Of a DNA stretch of 64,000 nt, positions 52,791 to 61,311 are shown one piece after another. This DNA comes from an uncultured Candidatus Neoarthromitus sp. GTDB taxonomy: Bacteria; Bacillota; Clostridia; Clostridiales; Clostridiaceae. Position 1 is the first letter of the stretch, and every line of letters begins with the position of its first letter. The DNA lies in assembly GCA_937890765.1 (NCBI GenBank), contig CALADQ010000007.1, positions 62,001 through 126,000 on the forward strand. The letters are read 5' to 3'. Below the pieces are notes generated by a model. The model made no database searches. It saw only the letters and a list, made by a program, of their open reading frames with translations, and had not been told where the DNA came from. A program made the position numbers and the translations under genes.

Positions 52791-52938
52791 TAAGAATCCT
52801 TTCTGAAAATTAATTATATCAAAAATATATTTTATTTTATATGTATGTTAATAAATTTATTAGTATATTAGATTACATTTTTTAATTTTAAGATAATAAA
52901 ATAAAAAGTAAGATCAAATTTTTATTTTGGAGGTATTG

Positions 52939-53874
52939 TTGAATACTATAAAAATAAAATTATTAAATTTAATTTTGTTGATAGATTTTATTATTTACAT
53001 TTTTACAAATTTGATAATTTACAAATTTAATTTATTCACTTCATATTCAATTTTAATATTATGTACACGGGATATAATTATTTTTTTGTTTTCAACGATT
53101 TTATACATATATTTTTGTAATTCGAAAGTAAGTTCTATGATATTGTTTCCAAAAATAAACAATAAAATTATTAAAAATTCAATAATAATAGGGATAGCAT
53201 TTTATTTTGTTGCCAATGGTGCAAATTTGCTGTTTACTAGAATTTTTAAATTTACAATGAAAAGTACAATTTACCTAAACAATGTTTATGATTTGTACAA
53301 TTTTGGATTTAGTTTCTTCATTTATATATTTGTGTATACGGTATTTACAGAAATGTTTTTTAGAGTGATATTAAGTGACGCGTTTAAAAATTTTTCATAC
53401 AAATTTAGAATAGTTGTCCCTTCATTTTTGTTTTCAATATTCTTTTTTGGATTATCTCAATGGTTTTATGGATTTGTTATTGGAATGTTGCTAATGTTAT
53501 TTTTTGATGAGGTGAAAAACATTACGTCAGTTATCATTGTGAGTTTAACGATTAATATTTTAAATTATTCTTTAAGATTGTTTGGCAAAAAATTTTTAAG
53601 TGCAAGTATTCCAAGAATAGTAAGTTCAACTCGAGGAGATATTTTTATAGAATTTTTACTTCCAGTTATAATAATCTTATCTGGATTATTCGTTTGTTCT
53701 ATTTTTCAAGATAAAATGAAATCGAAATCGAAACCATCTGAAACAAAAAAATTAAGTAATGTAACGCAATTGGAATTTAAAAACGATTCTAGTGATATTT
53801 TTGATAAATATTTTGTTTTATTTATAATAACTGCATTGTTAATGACATTTGTGAGTTATACATTTTTAGGATAA
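52939..53874 (+). CDS. CPBP-like membrane protein with lost protease residues
   Basis: About 311 residues with eight hydrophobic segments. The layout is that of a CPBP (Abi/CAAX-type) intramembrane protease: FTEMFFRVILSDAF in place of EExxxR, FFGLSQWFYG in place of FxxxH, and VSLTINILNYS in place of HxxxN. The first Glu and both His are absent, so proteolysis is unlikely. The C-terminal part (255-285) is a soluble charged loop before a last helix. TTG 52939 is five bases after GGAGG. Upstream bases 52791-52938 are AT-rich and uninformative. Confidence 0.65.
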   Translation: MNTIKIKLLNLILLIDFIIYIFTNLIIYKFNLFTSYSILILCTRDIIIFLFSTILYIYFCNSKVSSMILFPKINNKIIKNSIIIGIAFYFVANGANLLFTRIFKFTMKSTIYLNNVYDLYNFGFSFFIYIFVYTVFTEMFFRVILSDAFKNFSYKFRIVVPSFLFSIFFFGLSQWFYGFVIGMLLMLFFDEVKNITSVIIVSLTINILNYSLRLFGKKFLSASIPRIVSSTRGDIFIEFLLPVIIILSGLFVCSIFQDKMKSKSKPSETKKLSNVTQLEFKNDSSDIFDKYFVLFIITALLMTFVSYTFLG

Positions 53875-53960
53875 GTTTGCAAAAAAACATTTAAATTTGT
53901 AACATTTTAAAAATTCTCTGAGTATATTAAAATGCAAAGTGTTTAAAGGAGAATGATTAT

Positions 53961-54194
53961 ATGTTCAAAAACAGACTTAGGAATTATGGATTATGGGTAT
54001 CAATTGCAGCTCTTATTCCTCTTGTATTATCAGCTTTTGGAATAAAAATAATTGACGAAGCGAAATATTCAGAATTAATAAATGCTTTATTAGCAGTATT
54101 GGTTGGATTAGGTTTAATAAATAACCCAGATACTCAAAATAGATGGTTTAAAGACGATGCTCAAAAGGTTGAACAAATTGAACAAAAAAATTAA
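53961..54194 (+). CDS. Small holin-like membrane protein
   Basis: The 77 residues: a basic start (MFKNRLRNYGLWVSIAALI), one hydrophobic helix (ALIPLVLSAFGI), a second helix (LINALLAVLVGLGLINNP) and a charged tail with RWFKDDAQKVEQ. The layout resembles phi-LC3-type phage holins, which have two helices, a GLINNPxT-like turn and a polar C-terminus. No endolysin or other phage gene is adjacent. It is its own transcript, followed by a terminator. Confidence 0.65.
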   Translation: MFKNRLRNYGLWVSIAALIPLVLSAFGIKIIDEAKYSELINALLAVLVGLGLINNPDTQNRWFKDDAQKVEQIEQKN

Positions 54195-54206
54195 TATAAA
54201 TATTTT

Positions 54207-54237
54207 AAGCGATGAATTTAATTCATCGCTTTTTATT
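54207..54237 (+). terminator. Terminator after the holin-like gene
   Basis: AAGCGATGAAT / ATTCATCGCTT with a three-base tip and T run. Confidence 0.8.
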
Positions 54238-54300
54238 TTTGTATATTACACTTGATTATTTGAAAAAATAAATTCTATATAAATAATTTTAGAGGATAAA

Positions 54301-54690
54301 ATGTTTAAAAAATCAATAATTAGGTTTATTACAATATTGATAATGTATTTTAATTTTTTTAGCGCACATCATTGTTATTCTTTAGGTGAAGTTAATAAAG
54401 ATAGATTGGAAAAATATTGGTGGGGTTATAGAAGGTACATAAGCAACGAACAGGTTTCAAAATTTGCAAGTGAATTTGATTCAATAGCAGCAGAGTTAAG
54501 TTTATTTGGAGGATTGTGTGTCCCAGTTAGTTTTGTGAATCCAGTTGCAGGAGTTTTAGCAAGTGGAGTTTTGGAAATATATTCGTCGTATTATTGGTTT
54601 ATTTCTACAAATATTGTTAAACTTAATAGAGGCAAGGGCGTAATTGTAGATTTTACTAAGGGAATTATATTTAACATAAAACCAATATAA
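54301..54690 (+). CDS. Small secreted protein of unknown function (bacteriocin-like layout)
   Basis: The 129 residues carry a signal peptide (1-27, cleaved near CYS-LG). The mature part has KYWWGYRRYISNEQVSKF, then a glycine/alanine/valine-rich hydrophobic helix pair (LSLFGGLCVPVSFVNPVAG) and NRGKGVIVDFTKG at the end. This WG...hydrophobic...GKGV plan occurs in small secreted proteins of Gram-positives that are mostly unnamed, some of them near immunity genes. Secretion is well supported; an antimicrobial role is only a guess. It follows a holin-like gene but has its own upstream region. Confidence 0.65.
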   Translation: MFKKSIIRFITILIMYFNFFSAHHCYSLGEVNKDRLEKYWWGYRRYISNEQVSKFASEFDSIAAELSLFGGLCVPVSFVNPVAGVLASGVLEIYSSYYWFISTNIVKLNRGKGVIVDFTKGIIFNIKPI

Positions 54691-54698
54691 AAAACAAG

Positions 54699-54735
54699 AA
54701 GAAGGATGTGATTTTAGAATCAAATCCTTCTTTTA
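54699..54735. terminator. Bidirectional terminator between the secreted protein gene and dapB
   Basis: AAGAAGGATgTGATT / AATCAaATCCTTCTT stem, flanked by T runs on both strands. Confidence 0.8.
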
Positions 54736-54737
54736 AT

Positions 54738-55502
54738 TTACATATTTAGCATTGAATTCATGTTGTAGAGATTAGGTTCTTTTCCGTAGAGATATAGAGC
54801 GGCAGTTAAAGCTCCTTGTGCAAAAACATCTCTTGAAAGTGCAGTGTGTTTCAATTCTATTATTTCGTTATTTCCTGAAAACATAATTTCATGTTCGCCA
54901 ATAATATTTCCACCTCTTATTGAATGAACTCCAATTTCTTTTTTGTAGCGCTTTTTTTCGCCACTTCGTCCGTAAGTGAAAGTTACATCTTCATTCAAAA
55001 TATTTTTTGCGTAATTTTCTATTGTGTTCATTAACATTATGGCAGTTCCACTTGGTGAATCTAATTTTTGGTTGTGATGTTTTTCTATAACTTCTATGTC
55101 ATAATCTTTGTACAGAGATTTAAGTCCTTTTTGCAACAATATTTGAAGAACATTTATGCCGATGCTCATATTGTAAGACATGAATATTGGAATTTTTTTA
55201 GTGCTTTCACTTATTTCTTTAATTTGCTCTGGGGAGTGTCCGGTTGTGCATAAAACTATTCCAATATTTTTTTTAGTTGCAAATTCCAATAGAGAATTTA
55301 AAGAATTGGGATGAGTGAAATCTATAATTATATCAATTTCTTCTGTAACATCATTAATATTTGTGTAAGTTTTTGTTTTTGAGTTTTCAATTATTTTGTG
55401 GTCAACTCCGCAAACTATTTTTAAATTTTCATATTGGAGACTTAGGTTTTCAATAGCTTTTCCCATTCGTCCGTTTATACCATTTAAAAGAATCTTTACC
55501 AT
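54738..55502 (-). CDS. dapB: 4-hydroxy-tetrahydrodipicolinate reductase
   Basis: Third enzyme of the shared lysine/meso-DAP branch, 254 residues. It has an N-terminal NAD(P)H loop LNGINGRMGKAIEN and catalytic IEKHHNQKLDSPSGTA. It makes tetrahydrodipicolinate for meso-DAP of peptidoglycan. Last gene of asd-dapA-dapB. Confidence 0.97.
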   Translation of the reverse strand: MVKILLNGINGRMGKAIENLSLQYENLKIVCGVDHKIIENSKTKTYTNINDVTEEIDIIIDFTHPNSLNSLLEFATKKNIGIVLCTTGHSPEQIKEISESTKKIPIFMSYNMSIGINVLQILLQKGLKSLYKDYDIEVIEKHHNQKLDSPSGTAIMLMNTIENYAKNILNEDVTFTYGRSGEKKRYKKEIGVHSIRGGNIIGEHEIMFSGNNEIIELKHTALSRDVFAQGALTAALYLYGKEPNLYNMNSMLNM

Positions 55503-55520
55503 GTTTTCCTCCTAAAGTCT

Positions 55521-56411
55521 TTAAATCAAACCAACTTTTTTCATTTCAATTTTTAGTTTGTTTAAATTAGATTCTTCCATATTAGTCAATGGAAGTCTTA
55601 AGTTTCCAACATTTTTATTCATCAAATTCAAAGAAGTTTTAACAGGAATAGGATTTGTTTCAATGAAAAGAGTGTTAATTAAATTCAAATATTTAAGTTG
55701 AATGTCCAATGATTTTTGAGTGTTTCCATTAATGTATTCGTGTACGATATCATGAATTTCATTTGGGATTATGTTTGCGGCTACTGAAACAACTCCTTTT
55801 GCTCCTATGCTCATTAAAGCAACTATTTGGTCATCGTTACCTGAGTATAAATCAATTTGTGGACAAAGTTTTCTGTAAAGAATAGCTTGAGAAATATTTC
55901 CTGAAGCTTCTTTTATTGAGGTTATATTTTTAAGTTCTGAAAGTTTTAACAAATCTTCAGGAGTTATATTCATGCCAGTTCGTGATGGAACATTGTATGC
56001 CATTATTGGAATATTCACATTGTCATTTACGATTTTGAAATGTTCGAATAATCCTTTTTTTGAAGTTTTGTTATAGTATGGCGTGATAACTAAAAGCCCA
56101 TCAGCCCCAACCTTTTCCGCAAATTTTGAGAATTCCAAAGTCTTTAATGTGTTATTAGTTCCAACTCCTGCAATTACAGGAATTCTTTTATTTATAATTT
56201 CAACAGTTGTTTGAATTGCTTTCCTTTTTTCTTCGCACTTCATCGTTGAACCTTCACCAGTTGTACCACAAATTATAATTGCGTCGGTGTTGTTTTCAAC
56301 ATGAAAGTTTAACAATTCTTCCAATTTGTCAAAATCTACTTGCCTATTGTTTATGTCAATATCTTTAAATGGAGTAACTATAGCAACCCCAGATCCAATA
56401 AATAAACTCAT
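55521..56411 (-). CDS. dapA: 4-hydroxy-tetrahydrodipicolinate synthase
   Basis: Condenses pyruvate with aspartate semialdehyde, 296 residues. It has YNVPSRTGMNI, the Schiff-base lysine in SIKEASGN, and GTTGEGSTM for substrate binding. Its product also feeds dipicolinate synthesis by DpaB (18084) during sporulation. Its start abuts the asd stop without a gap, and the ribosome site lies inside asd. Confidence 0.97.
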   Translation of the reverse strand: MSLFIGSGVAIVTPFKDIDINNRQVDFDKLEELLNFHVENNTDAIIICGTTGEGSTMKCEEKRKAIQTTVEIINKRIPVIAGVGTNNTLKTLEFSKFAEKVGADGLLVITPYYNKTSKKGLFEHFKIVNDNVNIPIMAYNVPSRTGMNITPEDLLKLSELKNITSIKEASGNISQAILYRKLCPQIDLYSGNDDQIVALMSIGAKGVVSVAANIIPNEIHDIVHEYINGNTQKSLDIQLKYLNLINTLFIETNPIPVKTSLNLMNKNVGNLRLPLTNMEESNLNKLKIEMKKVGLI

Positions 56412-57407
56412 TTAATTTTCTCCTTTATTTTTGATAATATATTCAGCAATTTGAACAGCATTAAGTGCAGCACCTTTCAATATGTTGTCAGAAACTACCC
56501 ACATATTAATTGCGTTTTTGCACGATTCATCTAGTCGAATTCTACCAACGTAGACATCATCTTTTCCAGAAATATATAGTGGCATTGGATAAGAATTATT
56601 TTTTGTATCGTCAATCACAGAAAGTCCATTAAAATTTTTAAGAGCGTCGAAAATTTCATCGAGGTTTATTTCATTTTCGAATTCAACATTTATACTTTCG
56701 CTGTGTCCATTTTCCACTGGAACTCTAACGCAAGTAGCCGTTACATTTATTGAAGAATCTTTTAGAATTTTTTTTGTTTCATTAATCATCTTCATTTCTT
56801 CTTTTGTATATCCATTGTCCAAAAACAAATCTATTTGTGGTATCAAATTTCCCTTAATTAAGTATTGAAACTTTTTAAGGTTTTTTTCATCTTCAACATT
56901 TAAATCTAAAACTCCATAATTTCCAGCACCTGAAACAGCTTGATAAGTTGAATAAATTATTCGTTTTATTTTAAATTTATCGTGAAGTGGTTTAAGTGCA
57001 ACGACTGCTTGTATTGTTGAACAATTTGGATTTGCAATTATTCCATTGTTAATTAATGAATCTTTTCCATTAACTTCAGGAACAATTAAAGGAACATCGT
57101 TATTCATTCTAAAAGTGCTAGAATTGTCAATGACAATTGTATTTTTTTTTGCGAACATGGGAGAGAATTTAGAACTTGCATCTCCGCCAGCTGAAAAAAA
57201 TGCGAAGTTGATATTGTCAATTATGTTTTCTTGATTTAATTCAATTACTTTTAAATTTTCGTTTTTAAATCTTAAAGTTTTTCCAGCAGATTTTTTAGAA
57301 GCGTAAAGATAAAGATTCTTTATAGGAAAATTTCTCTTTTCGAGAATTTGGAGAAAAGTTCGTCCAACTTTTCCTGTCGCTCCAACAATAGCCACGTTAT
57401 ATTTCAT
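56412..57407 (-). CDS. asd: Aspartate-semialdehyde dehydrogenase
   Basis: Reduces aspartyl phosphate to the semialdehyde, 331 residues. It has GATGKVGRTFL (NADP loop), the active-site Cys in NPNCSTIQ, and the catalytic His in VENGHSESI. First gene of the operon. I see no lysine riboswitch in its short upstream region (57408-57581), which it shares with a divergent spore protein gene. Confidence 0.96.
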   Translation of the reverse strand: MKYNVAIVGATGKVGRTFLQILEKRNFPIKNLYLYASKKSAGKTLRFKNENLKVIELNQENIIDNINFAFFSAGGDASSKFSPMFAKKNTIVIDNSSTFRMNNDVPLIVPEVNGKDSLINNGIIANPNCSTIQAVVALKPLHDKFKIKRIIYSTYQAVSGAGNYGVLDLNVEDEKNLKKFQYLIKGNLIPQIDLFLDNGYTKEEMKMINETKKILKDSSINVTATCVRVPVENGHSESINVEFENEINLDEIFDALKNFNGLSVIDDTKNNSYPMPLYISGKDDVYVGRIRLDESCKNAINMWVVSDNILKGAALNAVQIAEYIIKNKGEN

Positions 57408-57581
57408 TGAATAACCTCCAAGGTGTTTTTATACATATTTTATTATATATAAATGAATTTAATAAGAATAGTATAAACGTCAATAAATTATTATTTTATT
57501 CAAAAATGTATATTTATATGGGTTATTGCTAAAAATATAAATATATAAATATATACTTTTGTGCTTAAGAGGTGATTTATT

Positions 57582-57842
57582 ATAGGTAACAGTGGTTCTT
57601 TAAAACGTGTAATCAAACAAAAATTAAAATCTAACAAGCAATTGACTGAACTCGAACAACTAAGGGAAAATTTAAAATATGAAATTGCAGAAGAGCTTGG
57701 ACTAAAAGATAAAGTTGATAAATATGGATGGAGTGGATTGACTTCTAGTGAAACTGGAAAAATTGGAGGGATAATGACAAAACGAAAAAAGGAATTAAAT
57801 GTTCCAAAGAATATTGACATATTGAATCAGTCCAAAGAATAA
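57582..57842 (+). CDS. Alpha/beta-type small acid-soluble spore protein, probable ATA start
   Basis: Coats spore DNA and is degraded at germination. The 86 residues include KYEIAEELGLKDKVDKYG (GPR cleavage site KYE|IA as in SspA) and SSETGKIGGIMTKR, the second conserved block. GAGGTG (57569-57574) is followed after seven bases by ATA (57582), giving GNSGSLKRVIKQKL. The next ordinary start, TTG 57642, would delete 20 residues and has no ribosome site. ATT at 57579 is an alternative. Confidence 0.8.
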   Translation: MGNSGSLKRVIKQKLKSNKQLTELEQLRENLKYEIAEELGLKDKVDKYGWSGLTSSETGKIGGIMTKRKKELNVPKNIDILNQSKE

Positions 57843-57868
57843 AGTTTTTAGTAAAAATAAAAAAAGAG

Positions 57869-57897
57869 TTGACAAATCAGCCAAAATTTTAGATAAT
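57869..57897 (+). promoter_or_regulatory. Promoter of tRNA-Phe
   Basis: TTGACA (57869-57874), 17-base spacer, GATAAT (57892-57897): a near-consensus vegetative promoter. Confidence 0.85.
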
Positions 57898-57929
57898 TTA
57901 TCTTGTGTCACGTTTGTGAATTAAATTTT

Positions 57930-58005
<76 letters not shown>

Positions 58006-58007
58006 TA

Positions 58008-58036
58008 AAAAGGCAACGCTTAGTGCGTTGCCTTTA
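58008..58036 (-). terminator. Terminator between tRNA-Phe and dxr (both directions)
   Basis: AAAGGCAACGC / GCGTTGCCTTT stem with a five-base loop. It has a good T run on the minus strand, ending dxs-dxr, and a short one on the plus strand. Confidence 0.8.
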
Positions 58037-59183
58037 GAGTTTTTGAAAAATTATTTACGAATTGTCTAATTTCACAATCCAATTCCAAAATAGTTTTTAA
58101 ATCAGGAGAATTTATTTTGGAATGAGAATTTAAAGCTTCGTAAATTAAAATTTCTATATCTAAAAAAGATATTTGATTGTTTAAAAATAATTTTACAGCT
58201 TCTTCGTTTGACGAATTGAAAACTGTTGTCATGCTTCCTCCAATTTTGCCTGAATCAATTGCCATTTTAACGCATGGATATCTATCGAAATCCAATTTTG
58301 AAAAATTGAGAGTTCCAATTTCAGAAAGATTTAATTGCTCGAAACTTTCATTAAAAATTCTATCGGGATAAGTTAAAGCGTATTGAATAGGATTTTTCAT
58401 ATCGGGCGTTCCCATTTGAGCCATTATTGTTTTGTCATTGAATTCAACCATTGAATGAATTATACTTTCTTTGTGAAGAACAACATCAATTTTGTCGTAA
58501 TCAATTCCAAATAAAAAATGAGCTTCAATTATTTCAAGTCCTTTGTTAACCATTGTTGCAGAATCAATTGTAATTTTTGCGCCCATGTTCCAGTTAGGAT
58601 GTTTGAGAGCGTCTTCTAAAGTTACAAATCTTAAATCATTTCGAGCCTTATCTCTAAAGCTTCCACCAGATGCCGTCAAAATAATTTTGTTTATGTCTTT
58701 TGGGTTTTCGCCGTTTAGGCATTGAAAGATTGCACAGTGTTCACTATCTATAGGAATTAAATTTACGTTGTGTTTTTTCAATTTTTCGTTTATAATGTGC
58801 CCAGCTGTAACTAAGGTTTCTTTGTTTGCAAGTGCAACGGTTTTATTATTTTCGATTGCGTTTATTGTTGGAAGAAGGCCTACATTCCCAACTAAACTAT
58901 TTATTATTAAATCGGATTTTTCATAAGAAGCAACTTCAAGAAGTCCTTCATCACCGTGAGTAAATTTTATGTTAGGATAATCAATTTTCAAATTATAAAT
59001 ATCATTTTCATTTTTTACGCAAACCAAATCAGGAAAAAAATCTTTTAAAATTTCTCTTAGCTTGTCTATATTATTTCCGACAGAAATCGCCTTCAAATTA
59101 AATTTTTCTCTGTTGTGTTTTATAACGTCAATGGATTGAAGACCTATAGAACCAGTGGCACCTAAGATAGAAATGTTTTTCAT
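58020..59183 (-). CDS. dxr: 1-deoxy-D-xylulose 5-phosphate reductoisomerase
   Basis: Second enzyme of the non-mevalonate isoprenoid pathway, 387 residues. It has ISILGATGSIGLQSIDVI (NADPH loop), IPIDSEHCAIFQCL and ASGGSFRDK with metal and substrate residues, and NWNMGAKITIDSATMVNKG. Encoded 22 bases downstream of dxs. Confidence 0.97.
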   Translation of the reverse strand: MKNISILGATGSIGLQSIDVIKHNREKFNLKAISVGNNIDKLREILKDFFPDLVCVKNENDIYNLKIDYPNIKFTHGDEGLLEVASYEKSDLIINSLVGNVGLLPTINAIENNKTVALANKETLVTAGHIINEKLKKHNVNLIPIDSEHCAIFQCLNGENPKDINKIILTASGGSFRDKARNDLRFVTLEDALKHPNWNMGAKITIDSATMVNKGLEIIEAHFLFGIDYDKIDVVLHKESIIHSMVEFNDKTIMAQMGTPDMKNPIQYALTYPDRIFNESFEQLNLSEIGTLNFSKLDFDRYPCVKMAIDSGKIGGSMTTVFNSSNEEAVKLFLNNQISFLDIEILIYEALNSHSKINSPDLKTILELDCEIRQFVNNFSKTLKATH

Positions 59184-59205
59184 TTTTTATCTCCTTATCG
59201 TGAAT

Positions 59206-61044
59206 TTAGTAAGTTGGTATTAGATTTTGTATTTTTGAGATTATGTTTTCAGAGTTTAAACCACTTAAATTTCTCAAACTTTTTACATCACCATGATGAA
59301 AAAATGAATTTTCTATTCCAAATACTTCAATATCATTTTTGTATTTGTGTTTTATTGCAAATTCGCAAATGCTTGAACCAAATCCTCCAATTTTGCAAGA
59401 TTCTTCTAGAGTTACGATTAAAGAATTTGATTTAAATATTTCGTGAAGCATATTTTCATCAAGAGGTTTTATGAAACGAGCGTTAACTATTTTTGCATTC
59501 AAACCTTTTTCAGAAAGTTTAAACGAAATCTCGTTGGCCAAGTCGAGCATTGTTCCAAAAGACAAAATCGTTAAATCATTTCCTTCTTTTTCAACGCTCC
59601 ACGTTCCGAATTCAATATCTTTATAATTTTTTACGTGAGTCAACTCAGAATAACCTCTTGGATATCTGAAAGCAATAAGGCCTTTGTAAGAATTGTTGTA
59701 TAAAGAATTATAAATTAAATTTTGCGCCTCAATCTGATCTTTTGGCATAATTATAGAAACATTTGGAATTGGTCTTAAAAAACTTATATCGTAAATTCCA
59801 TGATGAGTATCTCCATCGCCAGTTGCAAAACCGCATTTATCTACAGCGATTAACATATTTAAATTTTGTCTAGCTATGTCGTGTATAATTTGGTCGTATG
59901 CTCTTTGAAGAAACGTTGAATAAACAAAGAAAATGGGTTTCAAGCCAGAAAGCGAAAGTCCAGCAGAAAATGTTGTTCCATGTTGTTCAGCTATTCCAAC
60001 ATCAAAAATTCTGTCAGGAAATTTATTTTTAAAAAATTCTAGCTTAGAGCCTTTAATCATAGCGGGAGTAACACAAATTATTTTTTTGTCTTTCTCTGCT
60101 AATCTTTCCACAGTTTCAGAAATTACAGAGCCCCAAGCTCTTTGAGTTGATTTTTTGTTTTTGATTTTTAATCCTGTTGTCAAATCAAATGGTGTAATTC
60201 CATGCCACGAACCAACTTTATCATTTTCAGCTTTTTCAAGTCCTTTACCTTTTTTAGTGATAACGTGAAGAACACAAGGAGAATCTAAATTTTTTGAATT
60301 TTCAAGATTTGTAATTAAATCTTTAATATTGTGTCCGTCAATAGGGCCTAAGTAGTCTATATTTAAATTTTCGAAAAAAGTTTTCATCGATTTGTAATAT
60401 TGGGAATTTATTTGTTTTAAATTTGAAATTTCGTTTGACGTATCGTAAACATTCAAAAGGCTTTCTTTATTTTTGGGATTTAAAGCACATACATTTTTTG
60501 AAATTGACATTTGATTATCATTTAAAATAATTAAAATCTTTCTTTGTTCATATCCAATATTGTTAAGAGCTTCTAATGCCATTCCACCTGTTAATGCACC
60601 ATCACCAATAAGCGATACAACATTTTCTTTTCCATTTCTGAAATCTCTTTCAATAGCCATAGCTAAACAAGCAGAAAGAGAAGTAGAACTATGACCAGTC
60701 TCCCAAATATCAAATTTACTTTCATCTCTTCTAGGAAATCCTGATAGACCGTTAAATTTTCTCAGCGAGTTAAAGAATTTTGCTCTTCCGGTTAAAATTT
60801 TATGAGTGTAGCATTGATGCCCAACATCAAATATTAACTTATCATAATTCATGTTGAAAACATAATGAATCGCTATTGTTAATTCAATTACTCCTAAGTT
60901 TGGTGAAACATGTCCACCTGTTTCGCTTAGAGAATGTATCAGAAATTCCCTAATGTCTTTTGCTAATGAGTTCAAACCTTTTATTGATAAATTTTTTAGA
61001 AACGAAGGTTCAACAATGTTGTATAAATGATTAAAATTTTTCAT
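59206..61044 (-). CDS. dxs: 1-deoxy-D-xylulose-5-phosphate synthase
   Basis: TPP-dependent first enzyme of the same pathway, 612 residues. It has SETGGHVSPNLGVIELT, TPP-binding GDGALTGGMALEALNN, and the pyrimidine domain with FDVGIAEQHGTTFSAGL. It also feeds thiamine and pyridoxal synthesis in organisms that make them. First gene of dxs-dxr, with an extended -10 promoter and an inverted repeat before it. Confidence 0.97.
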   Translation of the reverse strand: MKNFNHLYNIVEPSFLKNLSIKGLNSLAKDIREFLIHSLSETGGHVSPNLGVIELTIAIHYVFNMNYDKLIFDVGHQCYTHKILTGRAKFFNSLRKFNGLSGFPRRDESKFDIWETGHSSTSLSACLAMAIERDFRNGKENVVSLIGDGALTGGMALEALNNIGYEQRKILIILNDNQMSISKNVCALNPKNKESLLNVYDTSNEISNLKQINSQYYKSMKTFFENLNIDYLGPIDGHNIKDLITNLENSKNLDSPCVLHVITKKGKGLEKAENDKVGSWHGITPFDLTTGLKIKNKKSTQRAWGSVISETVERLAEKDKKIICVTPAMIKGSKLEFFKNKFPDRIFDVGIAEQHGTTFSAGLSLSGLKPIFFVYSTFLQRAYDQIIHDIARQNLNMLIAVDKCGFATGDGDTHHGIYDISFLRPIPNVSIIMPKDQIEAQNLIYNSLYNNSYKGLIAFRYPRGYSELTHVKNYKDIEFGTWSVEKEGNDLTILSFGTMLDLANEISFKLSEKGLNAKIVNARFIKPLDENMLHEIFKSNSLIVTLEESCKIGGFGSSICEFAIKHKYKNDIEVFGIENSFFHHGDVKSLRNLSGLNSENIISKIQNLIPTY

Positions 61045-61057
61045 TTTTTCCCCATCC

Positions 61058-61090
61058 TAAACAATGTTTTTTTAAACAAAACATTGTTTA
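61058..61090. promoter_or_regulatory. Perfect 13-base inverted repeat at the dxs transcript start
   Basis: TAAACAATGTTTT - tttaaac - AAAACATTGTTTA, directly after the -10 box and spanning the predicted transcript start (about 61084, minus strand). It could be an operator or a 5' hairpin. Confidence 0.5.
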
Positions 61091-61099
61091 ATTATACCA
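61091..61099 (-). promoter_or_regulatory. Extended -10 promoter of dxs-dxr
   Basis: On the minus strand TGG-TATAAT, with no clear -35. The remaining 61100-61311 is very AT-rich and non-coding. Confidence 0.55.
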
Positions 61100-61311
61100 T
61101 TAAAAACGTAATTAAAATTAAAAAATTAATTTTAATTTTAATTTTTCTATAAAATTTTTAAAAAAATTTATAGAAAGAAAATTTATATCACAATTGTTAA
61201 TTTAGACACAAATTTTTATAATTTGTATCTAATAGTTTTTTATTGAAATCATAATAAAAATTATTAAAACAGAGAAAACTTACTAATAGTAAAATTAAGG
61301 AGGAAATTAAT

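Noticed and set aside
53961..54690. Prophage remnant
   Set aside because: Only a holin-like protein is seen; there is no integrase, capsid, tail or lysin gene and no attachment repeat.
57408..57581. Lysine riboswitch or T-box in front of asd
   Set aside because: The gap is short and AT-only, without conserved G+C-rich helices or a terminator on the minus strand.
57500..57820. A 106-codon minus-strand ORF opposite the spore protein gene
   Set aside because: It covers the SASP gene and its promoter region, has a low-complexity hydrophobic product and no ribosome site.
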